64,000 nucleotides of DNA, taken from contig JABDLC010000001.1 of assembly GCA_013001905.1 (NCBI GenBank), positions 28,043-92,042 on the forward strand, read 5' to 3'. Shown one piece after another: positions 15,468-27,247 of the stretch. The notes under the pieces were generated by a model that saw nothing but the letters and a program-made list of their open reading frames with translations, was not told the origin of the DNA and searched no databases. The first letter of the stretch is position 1, and each line of letters opens with the position of its first letter. The position numbers and the translations under genes were made by a program. The DNA is from Gammaproteobacteria bacterium. Its GTDB lineage: Bacteria > Pseudomonadota > Gammaproteobacteria > Steroidobacterales > GCA-2729495.

Positions 15468-16499
15468 GTGAGGCTTTACCCCGAAAAACTGGCAGCTCAG
15501 CTCGGTCGCGGGCTGGCCCCGGTTTACGTCCTGTCCGGTGACGAGCCGCTCACAGCGGGAGAACTGGCGGATGCAATTCGCACAGCCGCCCGCGCAGACG
15601 GTTATGACGAGCGTGAGTCGCACGTGGTGACCAACGCCAATCAGTTCCGCTGGGACGATTGCTTCAGCAGCCTCGATAATCTCTCTTTGTTTGCCAACCG
15701 CCGCATCTTTGAATTGCGGTTGCCGAACGGCAAGCCGGGCAGGGAAGGCGGCAAAGTGCTGACCGAACTGGCGGCGAACCCGCCGCCGGACACGGTCGTT
15801 CTCATCCATCTGCCGCGGCTCGACAATCGCTCGAAACAGGCGAAGTGGGCAGCCTCGCTGGAGCAGACGGGGGTCTGGATTGATATCTATGAGCCTGACG
15901 CGCGGGAATTGCCGGGTTGGCTTGCGGGTCGCGCACGTGCGGCAGGTCTGCAGTTCGAACCCGACGCACTTACAGCGCTGGCCGCGCGGACGGAAGGCAA
16001 CCTGCTTGCTGCGCAACAGGAAATCAACCGGCTGGCGCTGTTGCTGCCGGGTGCAACCATCACTGCTGATCATGTCACGGGGAGTGTCGCCGACGGGGCA
16101 CGCTTTGATGTGTATCAATTGGCTGACGCGGCGCTTAATCAGGATGCCGCGCGCGCCCTGCGTATCTTGCTCGGACTGCGGCGCGAAGGCATTGCCGATG
16201 CGCTGGTGTTATGGGCCATTAATCGCGAAGTGATCATGTTGCTTAACCTGTGGACCGACATGCAGAAAGGCGCGCAATTGGCCGGCGCCTTCAAGAAGCA
16301 TCGCATCTGGGACAAGCGCCAGCCACCTTACCGCCGGGCCCTCGAGGCGCACAACGAAACGACGCTGCGCCGGTTGACCCGGCGCGCGGCAGAAACCGAT
16401 CGCATCGTGAAGGGGGCCGCGTTTGGCACACCCGACGGTGCGATGCAGGAACTCGTAATGCTGCTCGCACAACCCGATAATCCGGGCCTGCACAGCTGA
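15468..16499 (+). CDS. holA: DNA polymerase III subunit delta
   Basis: VYVLSGDEPLTAGELADAIR, EGNLLAAQQEINRLALL; listed ORF begins upstream in Trm112-like gene, GTG at 15468 likely. Confidence 0.92.
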   Translation: MRLYPEKLAAQLGRGLAPVYVLSGDEPLTAGELADAIRTAARADGYDERESHVVTNANQFRWDDCFSSLDNLSLFANRRIFELRLPNGKPGREGGKVLTELAANPPPDTVVLIHLPRLDNRSKQAKWAASLEQTGVWIDIYEPDARELPGWLAGRARAAGLQFEPDALTALAARTEGNLLAAQQEINRLALLLPGATITADHVTGSVADGARFDVYQLADAALNQDAARALRILLGLRREGIADALVLWAINREVIMLLNLWTDMQKGAQLAGAFKKHRIWDKRQPPYRRALEAHNETTLRRLTRRAAETDRIVKGAAFGTPDGAMQELVMLLAQPDNPGLHS

Positions 16500-16502
16500 A
16501 CC

Positions 16503-17228
16503 ATGACGAGTCTGTCATCTATCGACACAGCAACCGTAAAACAAAAGCCGTTGGCCATCATGGGCGGCGCATTCGATCCGGTGCACTACGGCCATGTCCG
16601 TACCGCAGCGGAGTTACGTGAAGTCTGTGATTTTGGTGAAGTGCTTTTTATTCCCTCCGCCAATCCGCCGCACCGGGAGCGACACATTGCACCGGCCGAC
16701 CTGCGGGTGCGCATGCTCGAAGCGGCGCTGGCGGGTGTTCAGGCCGCGGATGACGGCGAGGAGTGGTGCAGTATCGACCACCGCGAGCTCCGGCGGGACG
16801 GCCCGTCCTGGACCGTGCTGACGCTTGAGGAGCTGCGCAGGGAGGCAGGTTCACGCAGCATGTGTATGATGGTGGGCATGGATGCATTCCTCTCGCTAGG
16901 GAGCTGGCATCGATGGGAAGAGCTGCCGGGCCTTGCGCACATTGTTGTGGCGCACCGGCCGGGTTGGCAGCCCCCGCAATCGGGCGAGCTGGGCGATTTC
17001 GTGCAGTCACATCTGACAACGGATGTGGGCGACTTGCATGAGGTTTCAGCCGGCCGTCTGTTTATCCACGAAGTTACCCAACTGGATATTTCGTCTTCGG
17101 ACATTCGCAGGAAGATTGCCGCAGGGCATGCAGCTGACGATTTGCTGCCGCCTGAGGTGCTGCGTATCGCCGTCGAGTCCGGTTGTTACGCAGGTCCACC
17201 GACACAGGAGCATCACACATATGCATAG
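16503..17228 (+). CDS. nadD: Nicotinate-nucleotide adenylyltransferase
   Basis: MGGAFDPVHYGHVRTAAEL, SSSDIRRKIAAG. Confidence 0.94.
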   Translation: MTSLSSIDTATVKQKPLAIMGGAFDPVHYGHVRTAAELREVCDFGEVLFIPSANPPHRERHIAPADLRVRMLEAALAGVQAADDGEEWCSIDHRELRRDGPSWTVLTLEELRREAGSRSMCMMVGMDAFLSLGSWHRWEELPGLAHIVVAHRPGWQPPQSGELGDFVQSHLTTDVGDLHEVSAGRLFIHEVTQLDISSSDIRRKIAAGHAADDLLPPEVLRIAVESGCYAGPPTQEHHTYA

Positions 17229-17574
17229 CGAAGAGTTGCTTCAACTCGCACAGACTTCGCTCGAAGACTTGAAAGCCCGGGATGTCAGCGTATTTGATGT
17301 ACGCGACATGACTTCAGTAACCGACTATTTGCTGATTGCGACCGGCACGTCCGACCGGCACGTGCGCTCACTTTCGGACAAACTTATTCAGAACGTCAAA
17401 CAGGCCGGACTATCACCGTTGGGTGTTGAAGGACAGGACAGCGGTGAGTGGGTATTAATCGACCTGAACGACGTGATCGTGCATGTGATGCAGCCGCGTA
17501 CCCGTGAGTTCTACAAATTGGAAGATTTGTGGACGCTGGGTGATCGCGACGGTCTGGAACAGGCCGGGCACTGA
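17221..17574 (+). CDS. rsfS: Ribosomal silencing factor RsfS
   Basis: DLKARDVSVFDVRDMTSVTDYLLIATGTSDRHVRSL; GEWVLIDLNDVIVHVM; ATG at 17221. Confidence 0.95.
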   Translation: MHSEELLQLAQTSLEDLKARDVSVFDVRDMTSVTDYLLIATGTSDRHVRSLSDKLIQNVKQAGLSPLGVEGQDSGEWVLIDLNDVIVHVMQPRTREFYKLEDLWTLGDRDGLEQAGH

Positions 17575-17601
17575 TTCACCGGGCCACGGCCCGCTCAGTT
17601 A

Positions 17602-18072
17602 ATGCGCATCAATGTACTCGCTGTGGGCACCCGGATGCCCTCCTGGGTGACGACGGGCACTGATACCTACGTCAAGCGCTTGCCCCGTCATATCGATCTG
17701 CGTTTTACCGAGATTCCGGCTGCACCGCGCACCTCCGGTGCAACACCGCAAAAAATCCTCACGAAAGAAGGCGACGCCCTGCTCAAAGCGGCGCGCGACG
17801 CCGACTATGTCATTGCGCTGGACGAGCGTGGCAAAAGCTGGAATTCCCGCCAGCTGGCTGACGAACTGCAGATCTGGATGAATGAATACCCGCGCGTTGC
17901 CCTGCTGGTGGGCGGCGCAGACGGGCTGGATCCGCGCTGCCGCGCTGCCGCGCAGCGCACCTGGTCGCTGTCGGCGCTCACACTGCCACATCCCTTGGTG
18001 CGCGTGGTTCTCGCGGAGCAACTCTATCGGGCATGGACGCTCCTGCAGGGGCATCCGTATCATCGCGAGTAA
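17602..18072 (+). CDS. rlmH: 23S rRNA pseudouridine1915 N3-methyltransferase
   Basis: [61 protein letters not shown]. Confidence 0.96.
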   Translation: MRINVLAVGTRMPSWVTTGTDTYVKRLPRHIDLRFTEIPAAPRTSGATPQKILTKEGDALLKAARDADYVIALDERGKSWNSRQLADELQIWMNEYPRVALLVGGADGLDPRCRAAAQRTWSLSALTLPHPLVRVVLAEQLYRAWTLLQGHPYHRE

Positions 18073-18674
18073 TGACGACCGCAACCCCTCACAAGCGCGC
18101 GCTGGTGCTCGCGTCCGCCTCGCCGCGGCGCAGGGAATTGCTGGGCGTACTGGGTGTCGAATTCAAAGTGGCGCCGGCCGATATCGACGAGACGGTGCAG
18201 CCCGGCGAGACGCCTGAGGCCTACGTGAGGCGCATGGCGCTGGGCAAAGCAGAGGCGGGTTATGCCGCAGCGGGCAGCGACAGCGCGGTGCTGGGTAGCG
18301 ACACCGCGGTGGTCATTGATGGCCGCATACTCGGCAAGCCGGACGACAGGGCTGCCGCTATTGCGATGCTGACTGAATTGTCCGGTCGCACGCATCGTGT
18401 GATGAGTGCGGTCGCGTTGCTGGATGTGGAGGGCTGCAGCGAGGCGCTCAGCGTTACCGAGGTGACGTTCCGCACGATCATTGCGAAGGAAGCCGATCAG
18501 TACTGGGCTACCGGTGAACCGGCAGACAAAGCCGGCGGCTATGGCATACAGGGTCGCGGCGCGGTATTTGTGCGGGCTATACAGGGCAGTTATTCCGGCG
18601 TTGTCGGCCTGCCGCTATTTGAAACTGCAGCGCTGCTGGAAGAGCGCGGCTACGGACCATTGATGCAAGCATGA
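18072..18674 (+). CDS. maf: Maf-family nucleoside triphosphate pyrophosphatase
   Basis: [54 protein letters not shown]. Confidence 0.93.
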   Translation: MTTATPHKRALVLASASPRRRELLGVLGVEFKVAPADIDETVQPGETPEAYVRRMALGKAEAGYAAAGSDSAVLGSDTAVVIDGRILGKPDDRAAAIAMLTELSGRTHRVMSAVALLDVEGCSEALSVTEVTFRTIIAKEADQYWATGEPADKAGGYGIQGRGAVFVRAIQGSYSGVVGLPLFETAALLEERGYGPLMQA

Positions 18675-20137
18675 AAGAAGAAATACTGATTAATGCAACG
18701 ACGCGTGAGGTTCGTGCTGCCGTACTGAACGACGGGGTGCTGCAAGAGCTTGTGGTGGAGCGCTCATCGCGCAGCAGCCTGCTCGGCAACATCTACAAAG
18801 GCAAAGTGTCTCGTGTGCTGCCAGGCATGCAGGCAGCCTTTGTTGAGGTCGGCCTCGATCGCACTGCCTTTTTGCATGCATCGGATTTGCACCGGGCTGA
18901 AGGTGAAGCCGGGGCCCGCGACAACGGTGTGCCCGACATCCGGCAACTGGTGCGCGAAGGTGATCAGATTCTGGTGCAGGTATTGAAGGAGCCGCTCGGC
19001 ACCAAAGGTGCGCGACTGACCACCTTTATAACGATTCCTTCACGTTACCTTGTCTTGCTGCCGAGCCGGCCGGGTATCGGCATCTCATCGCGTATCGAGG
19101 ACGATGGCGAACGCGATCGACTGCGTGAAACTCTGGAGGGATTGATGCCCCCGGATGCGCAACACGGCTACATTGTGCGCACGGCGGCCGAAGGCGCGAG
19201 CACAGCGGCGCTCGAAGCAGACATCAGGTTTCTCGACAAATTGTGGAGCCGCATTTGTGCCAAAGATGCGACAACGTCTGGTGTCGCCAAAATTCATGCT
19301 GACCTGCCGCTCGAGGTGCGGGCGCTGCGTGACCTTGCACATGATCACATTGAGCGGGTGCGGGTTGATTCGGAGCAATGCCTTGAGTCAATGCGTTCGT
19401 TTGCGAGTGAATTCATGCCGCAGCTGGAACCCGTCATCGAACTGTACGGTGGACGCCGGCCGATTTTCGATCTCTATGCAATTGATGATGAGATCGACAA
19501 AGCACTCGACCGTAAAGTTGGGCTGAAGTCCGGCGGCTACCTGATTATCGAACAGACCGAGGCCATGAGTACCATTGATGTCAACACGGGTGCCTATGTC
19601 GGTCACAGCAATCTGGAAGAGACTATTTTCCGCACCAATCTCGAAGCCGCGGTCGCCATCGCGCGGCAACTACGGCTACGTAACCTCGGCGGCATTATCA
19701 TTCTCGACTTCATTGACATGCAGTCTGAGAATCATCGGGAGCAGGTGCTGGCCGCGCTGGAGGCGTCGCTGGCCGGTGATCATGCGCGCAATCAAATTTC
19801 ACATGTTTCGCCACTCGGCCTCATCGAGATGACGCGCAAACGCACGCGTGAAAGTCTGGAGCATGTTTTGTGCGAGCCGTGCCCGGTGTGTGAGGGTCGC
19901 GGCCACATTAAGACACCGGAAACGGTGTGCTACGAAATTTTCCGGGAAATACTGCGGCAGCACCGGCAGTTCCCGCTCGGTGAACTCGTCGTGCTTGCGC
20001 ACGACGATGTCGTAGAGCTGCTGCTGGATGAGGAATCCGGTTCACTGGCTGAACTCGAAGAGTTGACCGGTCGCCCGCTGCGCCTGCAGGCGCAGAACAT
20101 GGACGCCCACGACGCGTTCGAAGTTGTGCCGATGTGA
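18671..20137 (+). CDS. rng: Ribonuclease G
   Basis: S1-like N-terminus [66 protein letters not shown]. Confidence 0.96.
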   Translation: MKEEILINATTREVRAAVLNDGVLQELVVERSSRSSLLGNIYKGKVSRVLPGMQAAFVEVGLDRTAFLHASDLHRAEGEAGARDNGVPDIRQLVREGDQILVQVLKEPLGTKGARLTTFITIPSRYLVLLPSRPGIGISSRIEDDGERDRLRETLEGLMPPDAQHGYIVRTAAEGASTAALEADIRFLDKLWSRICAKDATTSGVAKIHADLPLEVRALRDLAHDHIERVRVDSEQCLESMRSFASEFMPQLEPVIELYGGRRPIFDLYAIDDEIDKALDRKVGLKSGGYLIIEQTEAMSTIDVNTGAYVGHSNLEETIFRTNLEAAVAIARQLRLRNLGGIIILDFIDMQSENHREQVLAALEASLAGDHARNQISHVSPLGLIEMTRKRTRESLEHVLCEPCPVCEGRGHIKTPETVCYEIFREILRQHRQFPLGELVVLAHDDVVELLLDEESGSLAELEELTGRPLRLQAQNMDAHDAFEVVPM

Positions 20138-20166
20138 GCGCGGCGCGGTAAGCTGGCGAACGGGTT

Positions 20167-23100
20167 ATGTCGGGATTTTTCAACAGATTAGGTACATGGC
20201 TGCTGCGCATAGCTGCGGGCGCTGTCATCCTGCTCGCGTTACTCGTGGGCGTTGCCCGGCTGCTGCTGCCGGAAGCGCCGCGCTTTGCTGACGACGTCCG
20301 GCGTGCCGCGCAGCAGGCAACCGGTTTCGATATTGATTTTCAGCTGCTGAGCGCGGGCGTCTCGCTGTACGGGCCGGAACTGCGGCTGACCGACGTAACG
20401 GTCAACTGGCCGACCGGCGAGCAGGCCTTTGCCGCAGGGGAAATCAGCATTGCCGTTGATGTCGTCCAGCTCATCACGCAGCAGCAGGTCGCGCCGGCAT
20501 TGCTGCATATCGAAGATCTGGCGGCCGAACTGGAAATTACGGCTGAGGGCAGTGTGCTGTTGCAAGGACGGCCGTTAGAGGATTTTGCCGCCTCCGCCGA
20601 ACCGGGGCAGCAATTGGAGGCGCTGCGCGTGAGCCTCGAAGACGTGGACGTGCGTTTCGCGGATCGGCAGCGTGGTATCGCGCCGGTTGGTATGAGTGTC
20701 AAATATCTGCTTGCCGATATCGATACCGCGGAAGTGGCGGTTGAAGCAGACATTCGATTGGCAGCAGACCTTGCCGAGAAGATCGAAATCGACGGTGTCG
20801 CGCCGATCGAACTGTTTGCTGATCGCGCGGCGCTGACGTCGGCGGATCGGTGGAGTCTCTCTGTCAACGTGGATGATTTTCGTCTGGGCTCGTGGATGCA
20901 GTTGACAGATCAGTTCGACTCGCCGGTCCTCGACGGTGAGGGTGCCGCGAGTGCCGAGCTGGAGTTCGCAGGTATACAGCCCGCCGCCATACGCGTGGAT
21001 GCCGATATTAGTGAGTTGCTGCTGTCGCAGCCCGGCAGTGACCCGGTTTACTACGACTCTATCAGCGGCGAAGTGAGCTGGAAAAACGAGGCGGCCGGCT
21101 GGCAGGCCAGTGGTCGCGACCTGCGCTTTGTACGTGACGGTCAGCGGCGCTTAGACGGCCAGTTTCGCGTAAATCAGCGTAGCAATGAAGACGGTTCGGC
21201 CAACTGGTCCGTGTCGGCAGAATCGCTGTCGCTCACCGATCTGATGCCGTTCGCCACGGCACTGGTTGCACCGCAGTTGCAGGAAGCCGGGATCAGCGGC
21301 CGCGCGTCCGGGGATATCTGGCGGCTGCAGAGCGATGCCGAACTGGTCGCCGGCGAACTGCGCGAATACAGCGTGGAGGGCGACTTCGAAAATCTCGGCT
21401 ATGTCGATGCGGAGCGCGGTATTAACGCTCGTGGCCTGAGTGGTGCACTGCGGGCAGATCAGAGTGGCGGCAGCCTGCGTCTCGCAACACGCGATGCACT
21501 GCTGGGATGGGATGCCTGGTTCCGCGAAGCGTTGCCGGTCACATCGCTGGAAGGGCTCGCGGTATGGCGGGTGGTCGATGACCGGCTGCGACTGATCGTC
21601 AGCGACCTGTTTGCTGAAACGCCTGACGGCGGCGGCACGGCGTCGCTCGAATTGACAACGGACTTGTCGTTTAAAGAGCCCTGGGTTGATCTGACCGCCG
21701 AAGCGAGCATGCAGGATGCCACGCAGGTGGTTAAATATCTGCCGCGCAAAGTGCCTGACAAAACGGTGGCCTGGCTTGGTCGCGCGCTTGAGAAAGGTTC
21801 CTCGCCCCGCACCGAGTTCCGGCTGCGCGGCCCGTTGCGCAAGTTCCCGTTCCGTAACGATGGCGGTGAATGGCTCATCGACATCGAATACACCGATGCA
21901 CGTCTGCAGTTTGCAGATGACTGGCCGGTGGTCGAAAGCTCGTCCGGTCAGCTGGTGTTGGAGAATGAGTCGATCTACAGCACCCGCAACAGGGCATCAA
22001 TTGGTGGTCTTGATTTTGTCGACAGTCAGGTGCGGATCGCGGACCTGAAACAGGCGGAACTTGAGATTGCCGCCAAGGGGCAGGTGCTGCTGCCGGAGTT
22101 GTTGCGATTCCTGCGTGACACCCCCATCGCCGAACGTCTCGGGGATGTTTTTAACGACGTGCGGGCGGGTGGTCAGGGCGAGCTGCAGGGCCGTTTCCGG
22201 GTGCCGATACGTAAGCTCGATCAGTGGCAGTTGCAGGCGACGCTTGACGTCACTGACGCGTCTGCCTGGTTGCGCACACTGGATACGCGCTTGGACGACA
22301 TCAGCGGACGGGTGCGGATTGCTAATACGTATGTTTCGGGCGATGCGCTGACAGCGACGTTGCTGGGTGAGCCGGTCGTCATCAATATAGAACCGGATAA
22401 ATCGGCAGATGCGACAGTCACCCATCGCGCGACTGTGGCCGGTCGTTTCCCGTACGCAAAAATTGAAGCGGAACTGGGCCTGCCGCGGCTGGGCAGGATC
22501 AGCGGGTCAACCGCGATGACGGCAGAAGCATTGTTTCCTGTGCGCAGCAGCGACGAACCGTTTCGTATGGTTGTTACCTCACAGCTTGAAGGCCTCGCCA
22601 TTGCGCTCCCTGAGCCGTTGCGCAAGGAGGCGGCGGCCGTGGAAGATTTTTCTGCGGTGGTCAGCTTCCCGGCCGACGGCGCGATCGATATCGGCCTCAG
22701 TCTTGAGCGCGGCGTGCTCGCCGATATCAACTATCGTCGCAACAGCGATGGATGGTCGTTGCGCGGCGGGCGTGTGCGCAGCGGCGCTGGCGACGACGCG
22801 CCATCAAGCGAGGACGGCATTGCACTAACCGTGGTAACCGACCGCTTGCGGGTGGAAGACTGGGTGGAGGCTTTTGGCGACACGCAGAGCGCCGCCGCCG
22901 GCCCGGGCGGTCGCAGCGGTGCAGCTCGCCCCTGGGAAAGTTACTTTTCGACGGCGGTTGTGCGGGCCGAAGAGCTTGAAGTGCTGGGCTACCGCTTCAG
23001 CGACACCGATGTAAAAGCAAACTTCGGAGCTGACAGTTGGGATCTGGATATCACCGGCCCCTGGATCGAGGGTCGTCTGAACGTTCCGTTTCAGCTGGAC

Positions 23101-24138
23101 GGTAACGCCATGATTAGCGGTGAGCTTGCCCGGCTGCTGCTGATCGAGCCCGCTGCCGCTGACGCGGGCGCTGCCGATGAGTATTCGGCGTCGCCACTCG
23201 ATATGCCCGGATTCTCCGGCACGATCAACGATTTCGCACTCGGCAATATGCGGCTCGGGCGGATGGTTGCGGATGTTCAGCCGGTGCCTGATGGCCTTGA
23301 AGCGCGCAGCGTGAAACTGACAGCACCCAGTTTTACCGGTGTGCTGTCGGGTGACTGGAAAATTATCGACAACGCGCAGCGCAGCCGGCTGCGTCTCGAG
23401 CTTGAGAGCAGCGATGTGGAACAAACGCTGCGACGGCTGGCCCTGGCCCCGGTAATTAGCGCTAAACAAGGTTCGCTGCAGGCTGACCTTATCTGGGAGG
23501 GCGGCCCGGGTGATGAAATTATCGGCGCGGCGACCGGCACGGTCGCGATGCGGGTCCGTGATGGCACGATCAGCGACATTGATGCGGGCGGAGGGCGTCT
23601 GCTGGGATTGCTCAGCGTGGCCGCGCTGCCGCGGCGGCTGGCGCTCGATTTCACGGACCTGACCGAGAACAAGCTGGCCTTCTCAAATATCAACGCTGAT
23701 TTCCGGATCGATTTTGGTGACGCCTACACCTGCAACCTGGGGCTGGAAGGCGAGGTGGCTGACATGGCGCTGGTGGGTCGCACGGGGCTGAAGGCTCAGG
23801 ATTACAATCAGGTTGCTGTGGTCCGCCCGCACCTGTCGAACATGTTGCCGGTGCCGGCCGCCTTCCTCGGCGGGCCAGCGGCGGGAGTCGCAGCGCTGCT
23901 GGTCTCGCAAATCTTCAAGAAGCCCATCAGCGGTATCGGTGAGACCTATTACACCGTGACCGGCGACTGGGAAAACAGCAACATTGAGCGGGTGCAGCGC
24001 GATGAGCTGGATACGACCCCGTTTGCCGACTGTCAGGCGCAGCTGCCGAATCTGTCACCCGAAGAAGTGGCGGCGATTGAAGAGCTCGTGAATCAGTCGG
24101 CGACTCAAAACGAGACAGCAGACGGCGAGACACCGTAA
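20167..24138 (+). CDS. yhdP: YhdP family (AsmA-like, DUF3971) envelope protein
   Basis: 1323 aa, single N-terminal TM, located between rng and tldD as usual for yhdP; C-terminal GRLLGLLSVAALPRRLALDF. Confidence 0.88.
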   Translation: MSGFFNRLGTWLLRIAAGAVILLALLVGVARLLLPEAPRFADDVRRAAQQATGFDIDFQLLSAGVSLYGPELRLTDVTVNWPTGEQAFAAGEISIAVDVVQLITQQQVAPALLHIEDLAAELEITAEGSVLLQGRPLEDFAASAEPGQQLEALRVSLEDVDVRFADRQRGIAPVGMSVKYLLADIDTAEVAVEADIRLAADLAEKIEIDGVAPIELFADRAALTSADRWSLSVNVDDFRLGSWMQLTDQFDSPVLDGEGAASAELEFAGIQPAAIRVDADISELLLSQPGSDPVYYDSISGEVSWKNEAAGWQASGRDLRFVRDGQRRLDGQFRVNQRSNEDGSANWSVSAESLSLTDLMPFATALVAPQLQEAGISGRASGDIWRLQSDAELVAGELREYSVEGDFENLGYVDAERGINARGLSGALRADQSGGSLRLATRDALLGWDAWFREALPVTSLEGLAVWRVVDDRLRLIVSDLFAETPDGGGTASLELTTDLSFKEPWVDLTAEASMQDATQVVKYLPRKVPDKTVAWLGRALEKGSSPRTEFRLRGPLRKFPFRNDGGEWLIDIEYTDARLQFADDWPVVESSSGQLVLENESIYSTRNRASIGGLDFVDSQVRIADLKQAELEIAAKGQVLLPELLRFLRDTPIAERLGDVFNDVRAGGQGELQGRFRVPIRKLDQWQLQATLDVTDASAWLRTLDTRLDDISGRVRIANTYVSGDALTATLLGEPVVINIEPDKSADATVTHRATVAGRFPYAKIEAELGLPRLGRISGSTAMTAEALFPVRSSDEPFRMVVTSQLEGLAIALPEPLRKEAAAVEDFSAVVSFPADGAIDIGLSLERGVLADINYRRNSDGWSLRGGRVRSGAGDDAPSSEDGIALTVVTDRLRVEDWVEAFGDTQSAAAGPGGRSGAARPWESYFSTAVVRAEELEVLGYRFSDTDVKANFGADSWDLDITGPWIEGRLNVPFQLDGNAMISGELARLLLIEPAAADAGAADEYSASPLDMPGFSGTINDFALGNMRLGRMVADVQPVPDGLEARSVKLTAPSFTGVLSGDWKIIDNAQRSRLRLELESSDVEQTLRRLALAPVISAKQGSLQADLIWEGGPGDEIIGAATGTVAMRVRDGTISDIDAGGGRLLGLLSVAALPRRLALDFTDLTENKLAFSNINADFRIDFGDAYTCNLGLEGEVADMALVGRTGLKAQDYNQVAVVRPHLSNMLPVPAAFLGGPAAGVAALLVSQIFKKPISGIGETYYTVTGDWENSNIERVQRDELDTTPFADCQAQLPNLSPEEVAAIEELVNQSATQNETADGETP

Positions 24139-24147
24139 ACTCCCCGC

Positions 24148-25602
24148 ATGAATGAAGCAGACAGTAACGCGATTGAGGTTGCGCGCAGCAGCTTGCTGGC
24201 GCCCAGCGGCCTCGAGGAGCAACACCTGCAGGAAGCGCTCGGCCGCATGCTCAAAGGCGGTGTCGACAACGCTGACCTGTATTTTCAGTTCACCCGCAAC
24301 GAGAGCTGGTCGCTGGAAGACGGCATCGTCAAAGAGGGCAGTCACAGCATTGATCAGGGTGTCGGCGTGCGTGCGATGGCCGGCGAAAAAACCGGCTTTG
24401 CTTATTCCGATGAATTGGTTGTTCCGGCGCTGATGGCATCCGCCGATGCGGCCGCGGCGATAGCGCGACAGGGCAGTTCCGGTGCGGTTGCTGCGTGGCA
24501 GTCGCCTGCGGGGCGCAATTTGTATCCGGCGATTGATCCGATCAATACGCTGGAAGATGCCGCCAAGGTGGAGCTGCTGCAGCGAGTCGATCGTGAGACC
24601 CGCGCGCTGGATTCGCGTGTTAAACAGGTGAATGCCAGCCTGGCCGCCGCACACGAGGTTGTGCTCGTGTGCGCGACCGACGGCACGTTTGCGGCGGATG
24701 TCCGGCCGCTGATCCGCCTGAACGTGTCTGTCATCGTCGAGGAAAACGGGCGGCGTGAACAGGGCTACAGCGGCGGGGGTGGCCGTCGCAGCTACGACTA
24801 TTTTCTAAAAGATGACCAGTGCCTTGAGTACGGCCGCGAAGCGGTGCGTCAGGCACTGGTGAATCTGGAAGCGGACCCCGCGCCTGCGGGCGAGATGACT
24901 GTGGTGCTCGGCGCTGGCTGGCCGGGCGTGTTGCTGCACGAGGCTATCGGACACGGCCTCGAGGGTGATTTTAATCGCAAGGGCACGTCGGCATTCGCCG
25001 GCCGGATAGGCGAAAAGGTCGCGTCAGAACTATGCACCGTCGTGGACGACGGCACGCTCGCCGGTCGGCGGGGTTCACTGAACATCGACGACGAGGGCAC
25101 GCAGACCTCAACGACGACGTTGATCGAAAACGGCGTCCTCAAAGGTTATATGCAGGACAAGCTGAACGCGCGGCTGATGGGTATGGATGCCACCGGTAAC
25201 GGACGGCGCCAGTCGTTCGCGCATCTGCCGCTGCCGCGGATGACGAACACCTACATGCTGCCCGGCCCGCACAATGCCGACGAAATCATCGCTTCCGTCG
25301 ACAAGGGCATTTACGCGCGCAATTTCGCAGGGGGTCAGGTCGATATCACGTCCGGTAAGTTCGTATTTTCGACGAGCGAGACCTACCTCATCGAGAACGG
25401 CAAAGTCGGCAAGCCGCTGAAAGACGCCACGCTGATCGGTGACGGCCCGTCGGTGCTCACACAGGTGACGATGGTCGGCGATGACCTCGAACTTGATGGC
25501 GGTATCGGCGTGTGCGGCAAAGAAGGCCAGTCGGTGCCTGTGGGCGTCGGCCAGCCCACGCTGCGGGTCGAAGGCCTGACGGTGGGCGGCGTCGCCGGCT
25601 GA
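24148..25602 (+). CDS. tldD: Metalloprotease TldD
   Basis: [18 protein letters not shown] metal-binding motif. Confidence 0.95.
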   Translation: MNEADSNAIEVARSSLLAPSGLEEQHLQEALGRMLKGGVDNADLYFQFTRNESWSLEDGIVKEGSHSIDQGVGVRAMAGEKTGFAYSDELVVPALMASADAAAAIARQGSSGAVAAWQSPAGRNLYPAIDPINTLEDAAKVELLQRVDRETRALDSRVKQVNASLAAAHEVVLVCATDGTFAADVRPLIRLNVSVIVEENGRREQGYSGGGGRRSYDYFLKDDQCLEYGREAVRQALVNLEADPAPAGEMTVVLGAGWPGVLLHEAIGHGLEGDFNRKGTSAFAGRIGEKVASELCTVVDDGTLAGRRGSLNIDDEGTQTSTTTLIENGVLKGYMQDKLNARLMGMDATGNGRRQSFAHLPLPRMTNTYMLPGPHNADEIIASVDKGIYARNFAGGQVDITSGKFVFSTSETYLIENGKVGKPLKDATLIGDGPSVLTQVTMVGDDLELDGGIGVCGKEGQSVPVGVGQPTLRVEGLTVGGVAG

Positions 25603-25674
25603 ATCCCCGCGCCCGGCAGGTGCGTTGTGCACAGCAGCCTTGACCCCGTCACCCGAGTAGGGGATAAACATCCC

Positions 25675-25887
25675 ATGCTACGCATCTGGTTGACGAAACC
25701 GATCTACGAGACCCTGCCGTTTTTTTATCTGGTAGCGGGGATCGGTCTGCTCGTCGCCTCCCTGTATCTTGACTACTGGTACTGGCCCGAGCTGTGTCTC
25801 GCGTCCGGTGCCGCGTGTCTGATACTGGGCCTTTTCATCCTGCTGAAACGCCGCGATTTCCGGGCGGAAAAAAGGCCGGACGACTGA
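25675..25887 (+). CDS. Small two-TM membrane protein
   Basis: MLRIWLTKPIYETLPFFYLVAGIGLLVASLYLDYWYWPELCLASGAACLILGLFILLKRRDFRAEKRPDD, between tldD and pmbA. Confidence 0.7.
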   Translation: MLRIWLTKPIYETLPFFYLVAGIGLLVASLYLDYWYWPELCLASGAACLILGLFILLKRRDFRAEKRPDD

Positions 25888-25905
25888 TCTGAGCCTGATA
25901 TACCC

Positions 25906-27246
25906 GTGACTACCGAAGAGACAGCAGCCCAGCAGGGCCGCCTGCAGGAGAGCGTCGCTCTGGCGCTGCAAAATGCCGCCAAACTGGGCGCGAGCCAGGC
26001 GGAAGCCAGCGCGAGCTTTGGTGCCGGGCTGTCCGTGACCGTGCGTCAGCAGGACATCGACACGCTCGAATACCATCGCGATCAGGGGCTCGATGTCACG
26101 GTGTATTTCGGCCAGCGCAAAGGCAGCGCCAGCACGACTGACCTGCGCCCTGACACCATTGCGGAGACCGTGGCTAAAGCGTGCTCGCTGGCCCGTTATG
26201 CGGCGGAAGACGAGGCGGCCGGCCTCGCTGATGCGGAACGCATGGCAACGGAGTTTCCGGATCTGGATCTTTACCACCACTGGGCGCTCGATGCCGACGC
26301 CGCGATCCGGCTGGCCACCGAGTGTGAAGCGGCGGCGCTCAGCGTCGACAAACGTATTAGCAATTCGGAAGGTGCCACGGTCGGTAAGCACGAAGGCTGC
26401 CGGGTTTATGGCAACAGTCACGGCTTCCTGGCGGGGTTCCCGGATTCGCAGCACAGTCTGTCCTGTTCGGTGCTGGCCAGTGAAGGCAACGCGATGCAGC
26501 GCGATTATGAGTACACCGTGGCGCGTGATCCGGGTGAACTGGTCGCTGCTGAAACGGTTGGCCGGCAGGCCGGCGAAGCGACGGTCGGCCGTCTGGGCGC
26601 GCGCAAACTCGATACACGGGTCACACCCGTCATCTACCCGGCCAAACTGGCGCGTGGTTTATTCGGCCATGCCCTCGGCGCGCTCAGTGGCGGTGCGCTG
26701 TATCGTCGGGCGAGCTTTTTGCTTGACTGCGTCGGCGAAGAAATTTTTGCGCCGCATATCACGTTGAGCGAACGGCCTCATTTGCTACGTGGCATGGGCA
26801 GCACAGCTTTCGACAGCGAGGGTGTCGCGACGCGTGAGCGCGATCTGGTTGCGAACGGAGTACTGCAGGGCTATGTGCTGGCGTCGTACTACGCCCGCAA
26901 GCTCGGCCTTGAATCCACCGGCAATGCCGGCGGCGTGCACAATCTCGTCGTCTCCGACACGAGCGTCAGCTATGCCGACCTTGTTGAGCAGATGGGCACG
27001 GGTTTCATTGTGACGGAGCTCATGGGGCAGGGTGTCAATTCCGTGACTGGTGACTACTCGCGCGGCGCTGCCGGCTTCTGGGTTGAAGACGGCGAAATCG
27101 CTTTCCCGGTGCACGAGGTGACGCTCGGCGGTAACCTGCGTGATATCTACAAGGGCATCCTGCAGATCGCCACCGACACCGATACGCGCGGCGGCATTCG
27201 CTCCGGTTCTGTGCTGATCGACAGCATGACGCTCGCGGGTAGCTGA
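25906..27246 (+). CDS. pmbA: Metalloprotease PmbA/TldE
   Basis: ARGLFGHALGALSGGALYRRASFL, GTGFIVTELMGQGVNSVTGDYSRGAAGFWVEDGEI. Confidence 0.94.
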   Translation: MTTEETAAQQGRLQESVALALQNAAKLGASQAEASASFGAGLSVTVRQQDIDTLEYHRDQGLDVTVYFGQRKGSASTTDLRPDTIAETVAKACSLARYAAEDEAAGLADAERMATEFPDLDLYHHWALDADAAIRLATECEAAALSVDKRISNSEGATVGKHEGCRVYGNSHGFLAGFPDSQHSLSCSVLASEGNAMQRDYEYTVARDPGELVAAETVGRQAGEATVGRLGARKLDTRVTPVIYPAKLARGLFGHALGALSGGALYRRASFLLDCVGEEIFAPHITLSERPHLLRGMGSTAFDSEGVATRERDLVANGVLQGYVLASYYARKLGLESTGNAGGVHNLVVSDTSVSYADLVEQMGTGFIVTELMGQGVNSVTGDYSRGAAGFWVEDGEIAFPVHEVTLGGNLRDIYKGILQIATDTDTRGGIRSGSVLIDSMTLAGS

Positions 27247-27247
27247 T

